From Rothia mucilaginosa (GTDB lineage: Bacteria > Actinomycetota > Actinomycetes > Actinomycetales > Micrococcaceae), in contig NZ_JVSP01000002.1 in assembly GCF_001061665.1 (NCBI RefSeq), forward strand, positions 339,177 through 403,176: DNA of 64,000 bases, written 5' to 3'. The notes beneath the pieces are model-generated. The model was given only the letters and a program-made list of their open reading frames with translations. It did not search any database and had not been told where the DNA came from. The position numbers were made by a program, and so were the translations under genes. Shown here one piece after another: positions 25,876 to 34,244 of the stretch (position 1 is the stretch's first letter; each line of letters opens with the position of its first letter).

Positions 25876-27003
25876 ATGCGTTCACCAGATCATCACAACG
25901 CCACCCGCAACCTGGACGAGGAAGAGACCTCGCTCCTGCAGCCCACGCGCGCGATGCCGGCATCGGGCTATCCGGCCGGCGGCTTACTGAGCCCCGCCGC
26001 ACAGTCCGCGGCGGCCCCTCCCGCGCACGCACCCGTTGCGGCGGGTTTGCGTACGGTTATCGCCCTCGTGCTGAGCCTGCTCTCGGTGCTGTGCGCCCTG
26101 GGCGCCACGGGCGGTGCCTGGGTGAGGGCAAATATCGCCTCCGAGACCGGCTTTTCGGAGATTTCAGCGAACCTGGCCAGCGACCAGCAGCTGGCCACCC
26201 GCATCGCTGACGGCGCGGTCGAAGACCTCATGAAGAGCGAAGCTATGACAACCTTCCTCGACGGAACCAAAGCAAGCGGCTTATACTCCATTCTGGTGAA
26301 GCCCACCGAAGACGGGATTCGCTCCATGCTCAACCGCGCCGCCGGTGAGCTCTCAAAAACTGAGGAATACCGAAGCCTCTGGCGCGATATCGCGGAAGAG
26401 ACTCGGCGGTACAACCTGAGCCACGACGGGCCCGCCGTTATCGTGCTCACGCCCTTCTACCGGGCCCTGGACGAAAAGGTCGGCTCGATCGGTCCCTTCG
26501 ACCCGGACCTGACGAAGCTCGGCCCCGAAACCCTGAACATTGACAGGGTCCGGGACGGCGTGGCCCAGGGGAGCGCAACGCAGGATAGCGATTGGGTGGT
26601 CCACTCGGCGATTAAACGCGTCGCCGCAATTGGGCAGGCCACCGGAACCCTGATTGTTCTGGCGGCAGTTCTGCTCTTCGTGGCCGTCCTGGTTGCGCCT
26701 CGTCGCCGCGTGCTGGTGCCGGTCGCCTCCGCCCTGCTGTACGCCCTGGCCTGCTGGGGCGCCGCCTCCTGGCTGGGCGCCCAGACCCCCGCCTCCCTGG
26801 GGATTACCAGCCGTAGCGCCGCCGGAACCGCGTTTATCGACGGGGCGTGGAACGTAACCCGGCCCTTGGCGACATCTCACCTGGGAGCTGCGGCAAGCTA
26901 CGGTCTCGCCGCGGCGGTCATCCTGCTGCTGGTGGGGATTCTCGTGCACCTGGTCCACCTGGGCCGCACCACTGCGAGCGATGCCACAGTCATCACACAC
27001 TAG
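25876..27003 (+). CDS. Conserved-looking membrane protein with large extracytoplasmic domain, unknown
   Basis: A 375-residue protein. After a disordered N-terminus, TM1 lies near residues 58-80. A largely helical extracytoplasmic domain runs from 85 to about 255 (with SEISANLASDQQLATRIAD and FYRALDEKVGSIGPFDPDL). The C-terminal membrane part has helices near 262-280, 285-305 and 340-362. No enzymatic motif is seen. The open frame extends upstream to 25315, but that part is antisense to xseA, so I start at the ATG 25876. It sits between xseA and ispH. I do not recognise a function. Confidence 0.75.
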   Translation: MRSPDHHNATRNLDEEETSLLQPTRAMPASGYPAGGLLSPAAQSAAAPPAHAPVAAGLRTVIALVLSLLSVLCALGATGGAWVRANIASETGFSEISANLASDQQLATRIADGAVEDLMKSEAMTTFLDGTKASGLYSILVKPTEDGIRSMLNRAAGELSKTEEYRSLWRDIAEETRRYNLSHDGPAVIVLTPFYRALDEKVGSIGPFDPDLTKLGPETLNIDRVRDGVAQGSATQDSDWVVHSAIKRVAAIGQATGTLIVLAAVLLFVAVLVAPRRRVLVPVASALLYALACWGAASWLGAQTPASLGITSRSAAGTAFIDGAWNVTRPLATSHLGAAASYGLAAAVILLLVGILVHLVHLGRTTASDATVITH

Positions 27004-27030
27004 AAGTCCGAATAACCTAGGATAGTAACC

Positions 27031-28116
27031 ATGTCCACTGAAACTATTGCCCTGGGCCTGCCGCCCGTTCCTCGCGAACGTCGCAGCCGCGCCGACATCG
27101 AAGCCGCCGCGCCCGTGAACGGCGAGAAGAAAGTCCTGCTGGCCACTCCCCGTGGTTACTGCGCCGGCGTCGACCGCGCCGTGATTGCCGTTGAGAAGGC
27201 GCTGGAGCACTACGGCGCGCCCGTGTACGTGCGCAAGCAGATTGTGCACAACCGCCACGTGGTGGAGACCCTCGAGAAGCAGGGCGCCATCTTCGTGGAT
27301 GAGGTGGACGAGGTTCCCGAAGGTTCCGTGACCGTTTTCTCCGCCCACGGCGTGTCCCCCGCGGTGGTTTCTGCTGCCGGCGAGCGCTCGCTGAACACGA
27401 TTGATGCGACCTGCCCGCTGGTGAACAAGGTGCACCGCGAGGCTGTGCGCTTCGCCAAGCAGGACTACGACATTCTGCTCATCGGCCACACCGGCCACGA
27501 AGAGGTCGAGGGTACCGCCGGTGAGGCGCCCGAGCACATCCAGATTGTGAACTCGCCCGATGAGGTGGACCAGGTGACCGTCCGAGACCCCGAGAAGGTC
27601 GTGTGGATTTCCCAGACCACCCTGTCTGTGGATGAGACCCTGGAGACCGTGGCGCGTCTGCGTGAGCGTTTCCCCTCGCTGCAGGATCCGCCCTCGGACG
27701 ATATCTGCTACGCAACCTCGAACCGCCAGGGTGCTATCAAGGAGATTGCTCCGCGCGCAGACCTGGTCATCGTGGTGGGTTCGGCAAACTCCTCGAACTC
27801 CGTGCGCCTGAAGGAAGTAGCACTTGAGTACGGCGCCAAGCGTGCCGAGCGTGTGGACTTTGCACACCAGGTGGACGAGTCCTGGTTCGAGGGCGTGGCG
27901 ACCGTGGGCCTGACCTCCGGCGCGTCGGTGCCCGAGGTGCTGGTTCAAGAGGTGCTGGCTCTGCTGGCCGAGTACGGTTACACCACCATTGAAGAGGTTG
28001 AGACCGCGAAGGAAGATATTCTCTTCTCCCTGCCGAAGGAGCTGCGTTCCGCCCTGAAGAACGACGAGAACGTGGGCCGTCAGCTCGGCGGCCGCGGCGC
28101 TAAGCCCAACCGCTAA
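27031..28116 (+). CDS. ispH: 4-hydroxy-3-methylbut-2-enyl diphosphate reductase
   Basis: A 361-residue iron-sulfur enzyme, last step of the MEP isoprenoid pathway, giving IPP and DMAPP. The three cluster cysteines are visible: Cys44 in [12 protein letters not shown], one in [13 protein letters not shown] and one in [11 protein letters not shown]. The substrate motif [12 protein letters not shown] is also there. The family core starts near residue 34 after a short extension. TAGGAT lies seven bases before the ATG with no ribosome binding site, suggesting a near-leaderless transcript. Confidence 0.95.
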   Translation: MSTETIALGLPPVPRERRSRADIEAAAPVNGEKKVLLATPRGYCAGVDRAVIAVEKALEHYGAPVYVRKQIVHNRHVVETLEKQGAIFVDEVDEVPEGSVTVFSAHGVSPAVVSAAGERSLNTIDATCPLVNKVHREAVRFAKQDYDILLIGHTGHEEVEGTAGEAPEHIQIVNSPDEVDQVTVRDPEKVVWISQTTLSVDETLETVARLRERFPSLQDPPSDDICYATSNRQGAIKEIAPRADLVIVVGSANSSNSVRLKEVALEYGAKRAERVDFAHQVDESWFEGVATVGLTSGASVPEVLVQEVLALLAEYGYTTIEEVETAKEDILFSLPKELRSALKNDENVGRQLGGRGAKPNR

Positions 28117-28131
28117 TACTTTTAGCCTATG

Positions 28132-28172
28132 ACCCCGTGTCATCTTCCCTACGTGGGGAGAAGACGCGGGGT
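28132..28172 (+). terminator. ispH terminator
   Basis: 18-bp stem with one mismatch and two G-T pairs (ACCCCGTGTCATCTTCCC against 28155-28172), followed by TTTTT. Confidence 0.8.
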
Positions 28173-28240
28173 TTTTGCGTCTGATGTGCGGGGATGCACT
28201 GTTTGGGACGGCGGTACGCGCCGGGTTCCGCTCGCGGGGG

Positions 28241-28405
28241 AGTGCCCCCTCTGCGGCGCTGGGGCGCCTTGAGGACGGAGCCTCCGCTCCGCGTAACCGG
28301 CACCTCCGCCGCAGGCAGTGCCCCCCCCTCTGCGGTGCCCCAACAACGATTGATACAGGCGCCTTGAGGACGGAGCTCCCGCTTCGCGTGACCGCCTCCG
28401 CTGCC
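28241..28405. repeat. Degenerate tandem duplication in the intergenic region
   Basis: Two imperfect units start with AGTGCCCCC...CTCTGCGG at 28241 and 28317. Each contains GGCGCCTTGAGGACGGAG (28263-28280 and 28358-28375) followed by a CCGCTYCGCGTRACCG segment. The second unit has an extra piece of roughly 15 bases. It lies in the 425-bp gap between ispH and the ABC operon, the rest of which carries only the ispH terminator and the operator-like repeat. Confidence 0.65.
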
Positions 28406-28467
28406 GCCTCGTTGCCCAGGGCCTATTACCCCGGAAATTACCGCGTCATAACAGCCTCTCCGCGAAC

Positions 28468-28498
28468 TCATGACATTTGTCATGTGCAGGTCATGACA
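28468..28498 (+). promoter_or_regulatory. Operator-like TCATGACA repeats before the ABC/two-component operon
   Basis: TCATGACA occurs at 28468-28475 and 28491-28498, 23 bp apart. The first overlaps a perfect inverted repeat ATGACA-TT-TGTCAT (28470-28483). It lies 44-74 bases before the ABC ATPase start. The position fits binding by the NarL-type response regulator encoded in the same cluster; this is inference. Confidence 0.55.
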
Positions 28499-28541
28499 CT
28501 CTGTACCGCAACGGCGCGAAAACCGGCGGTGTAATAGAAAC

Positions 28542-29495
28542 ATGAACACCGCAGCACTTCAGAACAGCAAGCACAACACCGCAGAAACCGTTATTTCCGC
28601 CCGCTCCCTCCGCCAAGTTTTCACCACCCGTGCGGCAGGCACCGTGGTCGCCGTCGACTCGATTGACCTGACCGTCAAGCGCGGCGAAATCATCGCCCTG
28701 CTCGGCCCCAACGGTGCAGGCAAGACCACCCTCATCGACATGATTCTTGGTCTGACCCAGCCCAGCGGCGGCGAATTGAGCGTCTTCGGTCGCAACGCCT
28801 CCGAGGCGGCACGCGCCGGTCTGCTCGGTGCGGTGCAGCAGACCGGTGGCCTGCTCAAGGACCTGACGATTCGCGCTACGGTCGAGATGATTGCGGCGCT
28901 GTACCCCAAGCCCATTGACGTGGATGAGGTACTCGCCGGCGCCGATCTGACCGATATCGCCAAGCGTAAGGTTGGCAAGTGCTCGGGCGGTCAGCAGCAG
29001 CGTCTGCGTTACGCCCTGGCGACCATGCACTCGCCGGAACTGCTGATCCTGGACGAGCCGACCGCCGGCATGGACGTGAATGCGCGCCGCACCTTCTGGG
29101 AGCGTATGGAAGCCATCGCAGAACGAGGAACGACCATTCTTTTTGCGACGCACTACCTGGAAGAAGCACAGAACTTCGCCCAGCGCATCGTGCTCATGGC
29201 CTCCGGCTCCATCATCGCTGACGGCTCCTCCGATGAGATTCGCGCCCTGACCGGCCACCGCCACCTTTCCTTCCTCGCACCCGCGCCCATCACCGACCTG
29301 GATGTGCCGGTCGAGGTGACCGAAGAGTCCGGCGGGTACCGCCACCGCATCTCCGTGCTGGAGATTGAGCAGGTACTGCGCACTCTGCTGAACAACTACA
29401 GCATCAGCGACCTGGAGGTCACCAAGCCCTCCCTGGACGAGTCCTTCACCCTGCTGACCGAGCAGGCCGCCGCCTCCAAGGCATCCGACGCCTAA
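28542..29495 (+). CDS. ABC exporter ATP-binding protein
   Basis: A 317-residue ATPase of the drug/antibiotic-export ABC class. Walker A GPNGAGKTT (residues 55-63), signature CSGGQQQRL (about 147-155) and Walker B LLILDEPTAGMD (about 167-178) are intact. The residues after 230 form the C-terminal extension typical of two-gene exporters that work with a separate ABC-2 permease, which follows. Genes for a histidine kinase and response regulator come next, so this looks like a stress- or antimicrobial-responsive exporter. Confidence 0.9.
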   Translation: MNTAALQNSKHNTAETVISARSLRQVFTTRAAGTVVAVDSIDLTVKRGEIIALLGPNGAGKTTLIDMILGLTQPSGGELSVFGRNASEAARAGLLGAVQQTGGLLKDLTIRATVEMIAALYPKPIDVDEVLAGADLTDIAKRKVGKCSGGQQQRLRYALATMHSPELLILDEPTAGMDVNARRTFWERMEAIAERGTTILFATHYLEEAQNFAQRIVLMASGSIIADGSSDEIRALTGHRHLSFLAPAPITDLDVPVEVTEESGGYRHRISVLEIEQVLRTLLNNYSISDLEVTKPSLDESFTLLTEQAAASKASDA

Positions 29496-29565
29496 ACATT
29501 CAGACTGCCTAAACACCACACCATCTAAACGCTACGCCGCCGTTACACACCTCAAGGAAAATATC

Positions 29566-30324
29566 ATGCTCCGCTACGCACTCTACGACATCCGCGCTTC
29601 TATTCTCTCGACCGACCGTTTCTTCTTCGGCGTGGCACTGCCCATCGTCTTCTTCCTGCTCTTTGGCGCGATGCAGGACTACTCCTCCCAGCCGATGGGT
29701 GACGGCAACGTAGCAGCGTACGTCATGATTGGCATGGCGCTGTACGGCGCCGTGCAGAACACCGTGGCGATTAGCGGTAGCACCGTCACCGAGCTCTCCA
29801 GCGGCTGGAACCGCCAGCTGGCACTGACCCCGCTGACTACCGGTAGGTACCTGGGCGCGAAGGCGCTGACCGCCCTGGTGATTTCTGCGGTGCCGGTGAT
29901 TGCGGTGAACATTGTGGGCATGTTCACCGGCGTTGAGATCCCTGTGAACCAGCAGCTTGCCGCTGGCGCGCTGACGGTGCTGTGCGGTCTGGTGTTCGCC
30001 TTCTACGGCATCATGATGGGTCTGCTGATTCGTAACGAGAACGCCGTGTCCATTGCGAACGGTCTGCTGGTGATTATGAGCTTCTTCGGTACCGTGTTCT
30101 CCCCGCTGAGCACCGACCTGCTGAACTACGCCCGCTTCACCCCGCTGTACGGTGCCGCCGAGATTGCCCGCTACCCCTTTACCGCAGGTCAGACCATTAT
30201 TCTGGGCGGTGAGGACTGGTTCGTGACCGAGCCGCTCTGGTACGCAGTGGTGAGCCTGGTCGTGTGGGCGGCAATCTTCCTGGGTGTTTCTGCCCTGCTG
30301 ATGCGCCGCGCAACCCGCCGCTAA
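29566..30324 (+). CDS. ABC-2 type permease
   Basis: A 252-residue membrane protein with six hydrophobic segments, the partner of the ATPase upstream. The N-terminal polar start MLRYALYDIRASILSTDRF leads into TM1, and the rest follows the ABC-2 exporter pattern (IANGLLVIMSFFGTVFSPLS in the fifth segment). The ATG at 29566 follows CAAGGAAAATATC, a usable ribosome binding site. The gap to the kinase gene (179 bp) carries Thr/Ala/Pro-like repeats and a possible separate promoter. Confidence 0.85.
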   Translation: MLRYALYDIRASILSTDRFFFGVALPIVFFLLFGAMQDYSSQPMGDGNVAAYVMIGMALYGAVQNTVAISGSTVTELSSGWNRQLALTPLTTGRYLGAKALTALVISAVPVIAVNIVGMFTGVEIPVNQQLAAGALTVLCGLVFAFYGIMMGLLIRNENAVSIANGLLVIMSFFGTVFSPLSTDLLNYARFTPLYGAAEIARYPFTAGQTIILGGEDWFVTEPLWYAVVSLVVWAAIFLGVSALLMRRATRR

Positions 30325-30491
30325 ATGATTCTTCCCGCCGCAGTCTCAAGGGTTCCGTAGTATCAGGGGCTCCCGAGGCTGCGGCGGAAACCGTATCCAC
30401 TCACACTGCATCTACTAACACTGCCGCTACTGACACCGCCGCGCCGGTGGCATCTGCACCCGTGGCACCTGGACCCCTGGCACCCGCACGT

Positions 30492-30497
30492 TAGGCT
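30492..30497 (+). promoter_or_regulatory. Putative -10 of a leaderless kinase promoter
   Basis: TAGGCT lies exactly six bases before the ATG at 30504, hinting that kinase and regulator can be expressed apart from the ABC genes. Confidence 0.4.
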
Positions 30498-30503
30498 AGA
30501 ACC

Positions 30504-31766
30504 ATGACCGAAACCCACACCCATTCCTACGAGAACGAACACCCCCACACGGAGAACGAGGCGGCACCCTCCGCCGCGAAGCGCACCCTGGGCAAGCACC
30601 GCTTCCGCTTCCTCCACCGCGAACGCAGCGGCAACGTGAACTGGCTGGCGCTGGGCTTCAGTGCCCCGTGGCTGGTGTTTCTGCTCATGCCGCTGGACAG
30701 CTTCCTCACCACCCCGGAGTTGGGGCCGGTGCGCTGGGCCGGTGTGGCGCTGGTGGCACTGTTTGCGGTGGTGAACTGCTCGGCGTACGCGGTGCCGTGG
30801 CTGGTGCCGGTCGCCTCCACGGTGCGTCGAAGCGTCATCTGGACGCTACTGATGGCGCTGCCTGTGGTTGGCCTGACGGCGCTGCGGCTGGAATCGGCGT
30901 ATATGGTGTTCTTGTCGTTCAGCATGTACTTTGTGGCGTTCTGGATTTTTGGCACAATCGCCCCGTACCGCCTGCGCTTGGGTGTAGCGGCGACGATTGC
31001 CCTGGCCTGCTGGCTAATTTTTATGGTGGGTACCAGCTTTGACGTCACCGCACACAGCGGTATTTCCCTCTTTATCGGTGCGCCGATGGTGGGCATGCTG
31101 GGCTTCTCCTACCTGATTGAGCTGGGCGAACGCGCGGACGTAGCACGTGCCTCCCTGGCGCTCTCCGAGGAACGTGAAGAGATTGCCCGCGACGTGCACG
31201 ACGTGCTCGGACACTCCCTGACCGTCATCACCCTCAAAGCGGAGCTGGCCCAGCGCCTGCTGGAGATTGACCCCGCCCGCGCCGGCGCCGAGATGGAGGC
31301 TATCGCGCAGCTGTCCCGCGCATCCCTGGCGGAGGTCCGCTCCACCGTGACGCGCCTGCGCGTGCCCGACTTCTCGGGTGAGATTGAGGGTGCGGGCCGT
31401 GCCCTGCAGACCGCCGGTATCCGCGCCGAACTGCCGGAGGCCCAGAGCGCGCTCGCGGTGGCTGGCGTGAACGCGAAGCTGTTCTCCTGGGTGCTGCGTG
31501 AGGCGGTCACGAACATGGTGCGCCACTCGGGCGCGAACGCGGCGCGGGTGCGTCTGAGTGCAACCGGTCTGGACATCCTCGATAACGGTGTGGGCGCGGG
31601 CGATGCGCGCGGTAACGGCCTGACGGGCATGGCTCAGCGTGTGGCGGCATCCGGCGGTAGCGTGGTGATTGAACCGGCACCCGAACAGTGGCTGGCGGAG
31701 AACCCCGGCGGTGGGGTGGGCACACGCATCCGAGTGAGCATGGACGGCGATTCTTCGCTGCTGTAG
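30504..31766 (+). CDS. Sensor histidine kinase (HisKA_3 / NarL-partner class)
   Basis: A 420-residue kinase. An N-terminal disordered part is followed by five to six membrane helices (about residues 48-205), a short linker helix, and the dimerisation/phosphoacceptor domain with His232 in IARDVHDVLGHSL. The C-terminal ATPase domain keeps the N box (REAVTNMVRHSGA) and G box (DNGVGAG, GNGLTGMAQRV). There is no large extracellular loop, so it probably senses a signal in the membrane, as intramembrane-sensing kinases linked to ABC exporters do. The partner regulator follows 126 bp downstream. Confidence 0.9.
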   Translation: MTETHTHSYENEHPHTENEAAPSAAKRTLGKHRFRFLHRERSGNVNWLALGFSAPWLVFLLMPLDSFLTTPELGPVRWAGVALVALFAVVNCSAYAVPWLVPVASTVRRSVIWTLLMALPVVGLTALRLESAYMVFLSFSMYFVAFWIFGTIAPYRLRLGVAATIALACWLIFMVGTSFDVTAHSGISLFIGAPMVGMLGFSYLIELGERADVARASLALSEEREEIARDVHDVLGHSLTVITLKAELAQRLLEIDPARAGAEMEAIAQLSRASLAEVRSTVTRLRVPDFSGEIEGAGRALQTAGIRAELPEAQSALAVAGVNAKLFSWVLREAVTNMVRHSGANAARVRLSATGLDILDNGVGAGDARGNGLTGMAQRVAASGGSVVIEPAPEQWLAENPGGGVGTRIRVSMDGDSSLL

Positions 31767-31892
31767 ATTGTGGAACTTGGCGCCGCGCCCTGGACGGGGG
31801 AGCTACCCGCCCCTGTATGGTGGTGGTAGACAACCTCACGCGGTTGTTCCGCCCGCCGTTATCACCCCGTCTTCGCCCTTTGGGAGGTTCCC

Positions 31893-32525
31893 ATGATTCG
31901 TGTTCTGCTCGCTGACGATCAGCAGCTCATCCGTGAGGCTCTTGCCGCTCTGCTGGGCCTGGAGGTTGACCTGGAGATTGTGGGTCAGGTCGGTAGTGGT
32001 GATGAGGTGTTGGGTGCGGTCGCCCTGTTGAAGCCGGACGTGGTGCTGTTGGATGTGCAGATGCCCGGTACTTTGCTGGCTGATGGTATTGAGGCGGCTG
32101 CGGCGTTGCGTGATGCGGGTGCTTTGAGTGAGTCGGGTGAGCCGGTGCGCACGCTGATTGTGACGACTTTTGGCCGCCCGGGCTATGTGCGCCGCGCTCT
32201 GGAGGCCGGTGCGAGTGGTTTTGTGGTGAAGGATACGGGTGCTCGCCAGTTGGCGGAGGCGATTCGTCGCGTGCATGCGGGGTTGCGCGTGGTGGATCCG
32301 TCGTTGGCGGCGGATTCTTTGGTGACGGGTGCTTCTCCGTTGACGGAGCGTGAGGCGCAGGTTCTTCGGCAGGCGGCGTCGGGCGGTACGGCCCGGCAGA
32401 TTGCCGCGGAGCTTTTTCTCTCCTCGGGTACGGTGCGCAATTACCTGTCGGCGGCGATGGCGAAGACGGGAACCTCGACCCGTCAGGATGCGGTGCGTAT
32501 CGCTACGGAGAACGGCTGGCTTTAG
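31893..32525 (+). CDS. NarL/LuxR-family response regulator
   Basis: A 210-residue regulator. The receiver domain has acidic pocket DD (residues 8-9), phosphoacceptor Asp54 in VVLLDVQMPG, and the Lys in VVKDTGA. The C-terminal LuxR-type helix-turn-helix spans about residues 145-200 (LTEREAQVLRQAASGG, LSSGTVRNYLS). GGGAGG precedes the ATG at 31893. Partner of the histidine kinase upstream; a likely binding site is the TCATGACA array at 28468-28498. Confidence 0.93.
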   Translation: MIRVLLADDQQLIREALAALLGLEVDLEIVGQVGSGDEVLGAVALLKPDVVLLDVQMPGTLLADGIEAAAALRDAGALSESGEPVRTLIVTTFGRPGYVRRALEAGASGFVVKDTGARQLAEAIRRVHAGLRVVDPSLAADSLVTGASPLTEREAQVLRQAASGGTARQIAAELFLSSGTVRNYLSAAMAKTGTSTRQDAVRIATENGWL

Positions 32526-32833
32526 CCCGCAGCTTCTCATCTCTTTCTCATTGACCCCGGCGGGGGAGCGGCGGTGCTTCCTCGCCTCAGTTTTTTCGCC
32601 CTCACTTTCTCCTAACCGGTGCCTATCCTTGCACTCGGGGCGGCTCCTGCGCGAACACGGTAGAATGGTAGTGTCTATGCCCGCAGGCGCCCCGCACCCG
32701 TTTCTTCCTGAGACCGACGGTGCCGCGCTTGGAAGCGGGCACCATTTTCGCCCTGTGCCCGCCCGCACCCGCCGCATCACTTACGCGGCGCATCCTGAGT
32801 GTTTGGCGCGGCACATGATTCGAAGGAAAACTT
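32526..32833. other. 308-bp intergenic region before ychF
   Basis: No gene is seen. A TAGAAT at 32661-32666 could be a -10 element for ychF, though no well-spaced -35 partner is evident. The GTG start of ychF is preceded by CGAAGGAAAA. No hairpin terminator is obvious behind the response regulator gene. Confidence 0.4.
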
Positions 32834-33919
32834 GTGGCTCTAACTATCGGCATTGTTGGCCTGCCTAACGTGGGCAAGTCCACCCTGTTCAACGCTCTGA
32901 CCGGCAACACTGTGCTGGCGGCTAACTACCCGTTCGCGACCATTGACCCGAACGTGGGCGTGGTGAACCTGCCGGATGCGCGTCTGAACCGTCTGGCTGA
33001 GATTTTTGGTTCGGAGCGTATTCTGCCTGCGACTGTTTCGTTCGTTGATATTGCGGGTATTGTGAAGGGCGCTTCTGAGGGTGAGGGCCTGGGTAACAAG
33101 TTCCTCGCGAACATTCGTGAGGCGCACGCTATCGCGCAGGTGGTGCGTGCGTTTGATGACCCGGACGTCATTCACGTGGACGGCAAGGTCGACCCCGCCT
33201 CCGATATGGAGACCATTAACACTGAGCTGATTCTGGCTGACCTGCAGACTCTGGAGAACGCTATTCCGCGTCTGGAGAAGGCTGTGAAGATTAAGAAGGG
33301 TGACGCCGCTCAGCTGGAGACTTACAAGACCGCGCAGAAGATCCTGGAGGATGGTGACACCATCATTTCTCGTGCGAAGGACGCGAAGCTGGAGCTGTCT
33401 CACTTGAAGGAGCTGAACCTGCTGACTGCTAAGCCGTTCATTTACGTGTTCAACGCGGATGAGGGCATTCTGGCGTCTGAGGAGAAGCAGCAGGAGCTGC
33501 GTGACATGGTGGCGCCGGCTGAGGCTGTGTTCTTGGATGCGAAGCTGGAGGCTGATCTGGTGGAGCTGTCTGAGGAGGAGGCTCGCGAGATGCTGGAGAT
33601 GAACGGTCAGGATGAGTCCGGCCTGGACCAGCTGGCTCGCGTGGGCTTCTCGACCCTGGGCCTGCAGACTTACCTGACTGCTGGCCCGAAGGAGGCTCGC
33701 GCCTGGACTATTTATAAGGGTGATACTGCGCCGCAGGCTGCTGGCGTGATTCACTCTGATTTTGAGCGCGGCTTCATTAAGGCTGAGGTTGTGTCTTTCA
33801 ATGACCTGGATGAGGCTGGCTCCATGGCGGAGGCGAAGGCTCGCGGTAAGGTCCGTATGGAGGGCAAGGACTACATCATGCAGGACGGCGACGTGGTCGA
33901 GTTCCGCTTCAACGTCTAA
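32834..33919 (+). CDS. ychF: YchF-type translation-associated ATPase (Obg family)
   Basis: A 361-residue P-loop protein with GLPNVGKSTLFNALTG (residues 8-23), a coiled insertion and the C-terminal TGS domain ending DVVEFRFNV. YchF binds ATP rather than GTP and associates with ribosomes. Length and ends are normal. The last 37 bases (33884-33920) recur at 35761-35797 on the far side of the defence gene downstream, so the 3-prime end of this gene looks like an integration site. Confidence 0.95.
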   Translation: MALTIGIVGLPNVGKSTLFNALTGNTVLAANYPFATIDPNVGVVNLPDARLNRLAEIFGSERILPATVSFVDIAGIVKGASEGEGLGNKFLANIREAHAIAQVVRAFDDPDVIHVDGKVDPASDMETINTELILADLQTLENAIPRLEKAVKIKKGDAAQLETYKTAQKILEDGDTIISRAKDAKLELSHLKELNLLTAKPFIYVFNADEGILASEEKQQELRDMVAPAEAVFLDAKLEADLVELSEEEAREMLEMNGQDESGLDQLARVGFSTLGLQTYLTAGPKEARAWTIYKGDTAPQAAGVIHSDFERGFIKAEVVSFNDLDEAGSMAEAKARGKVRMEGKDYIMQDGDVVEFRFNV

Positions 33920-33920
33920 G
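33884..33920 (+). repeat. Direct repeat copy 1 (ychF 3-prime end)
   Basis: The last codons and stop of ychF. They match 35761-35797 at 34 of 37 positions, and both copies read (D)GDV-EFRFNV-stop. The two copies flank the AT-rich ApeA-like cassette. Confidence 0.8.
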
Positions 33921-33947
33921 TCTGACGGGTCGATAGGACTTTGAGAT

Positions 33948-33991
33948 TCCGGTGACGGAGGGATGACGAAATTCATCTCACTGTCACCGGA
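33948..33991 (+). terminator. Terminator behind intact ychF, cassette-borne
   Basis: TCCGGTGAC / GTCACCGGA outer stem with an inner GATGA / TCATC pairing, followed by TTTTTT. It lies inside the inserted segment, whereas the presumed ancestral ychF terminator is now at 35813-35849. Confidence 0.75.
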
Positions 33992-34244
33992 TTTTTTGTA
34001 CCCTTTAAATGCAAGCTGAAATGGTGTCTAATTCTGAACTTTGACAATTCTTGTGCATTTTCATTATTAGATTCCCCAACAAATTTCAAGCAGACTATAA
34101 AACCTGGCCCTGCAAATATTTGTGGATACCATTTTTGAGATATTGAGAAGAGGATACAATCGATAGTCTATGATGGATGCGATGAACATTGATTTGAATG
34201 CGTATATGTATACGTGTTGCAGGTGTACATTTTAGGAGTTTTGG
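33992..34244 (+). other. AT-rich promoter region of the ApeA-like gene
   Basis: Markedly AT-rich compared with the host genes. TTGACA at 34041-34046 with TTATTA/TATTAG about 17-18 bp later forms a possible promoter; TACAAT at 34155-34160 is a second -10 candidate. A 21-codon frame (34170-34235) ends within the AGGAG ribosome binding site of the defence gene and might couple translation. Confidence 0.4.

Noticed and set aside
26353-28143. 596-codon minus-strand frame opposite the membrane protein and ispH
   Set aside because: Crosses two real genes and the ispH terminator; no motif and no start signal.
30325-30494. Thr/Ala/Pro-rich frame between the ABC permease and the kinase
   Set aside because: Open in frame with the kinase but closed by a TAG just before it and without a start codon after the permease stop; simple repeats such as GTGGCAYCTG explain it.
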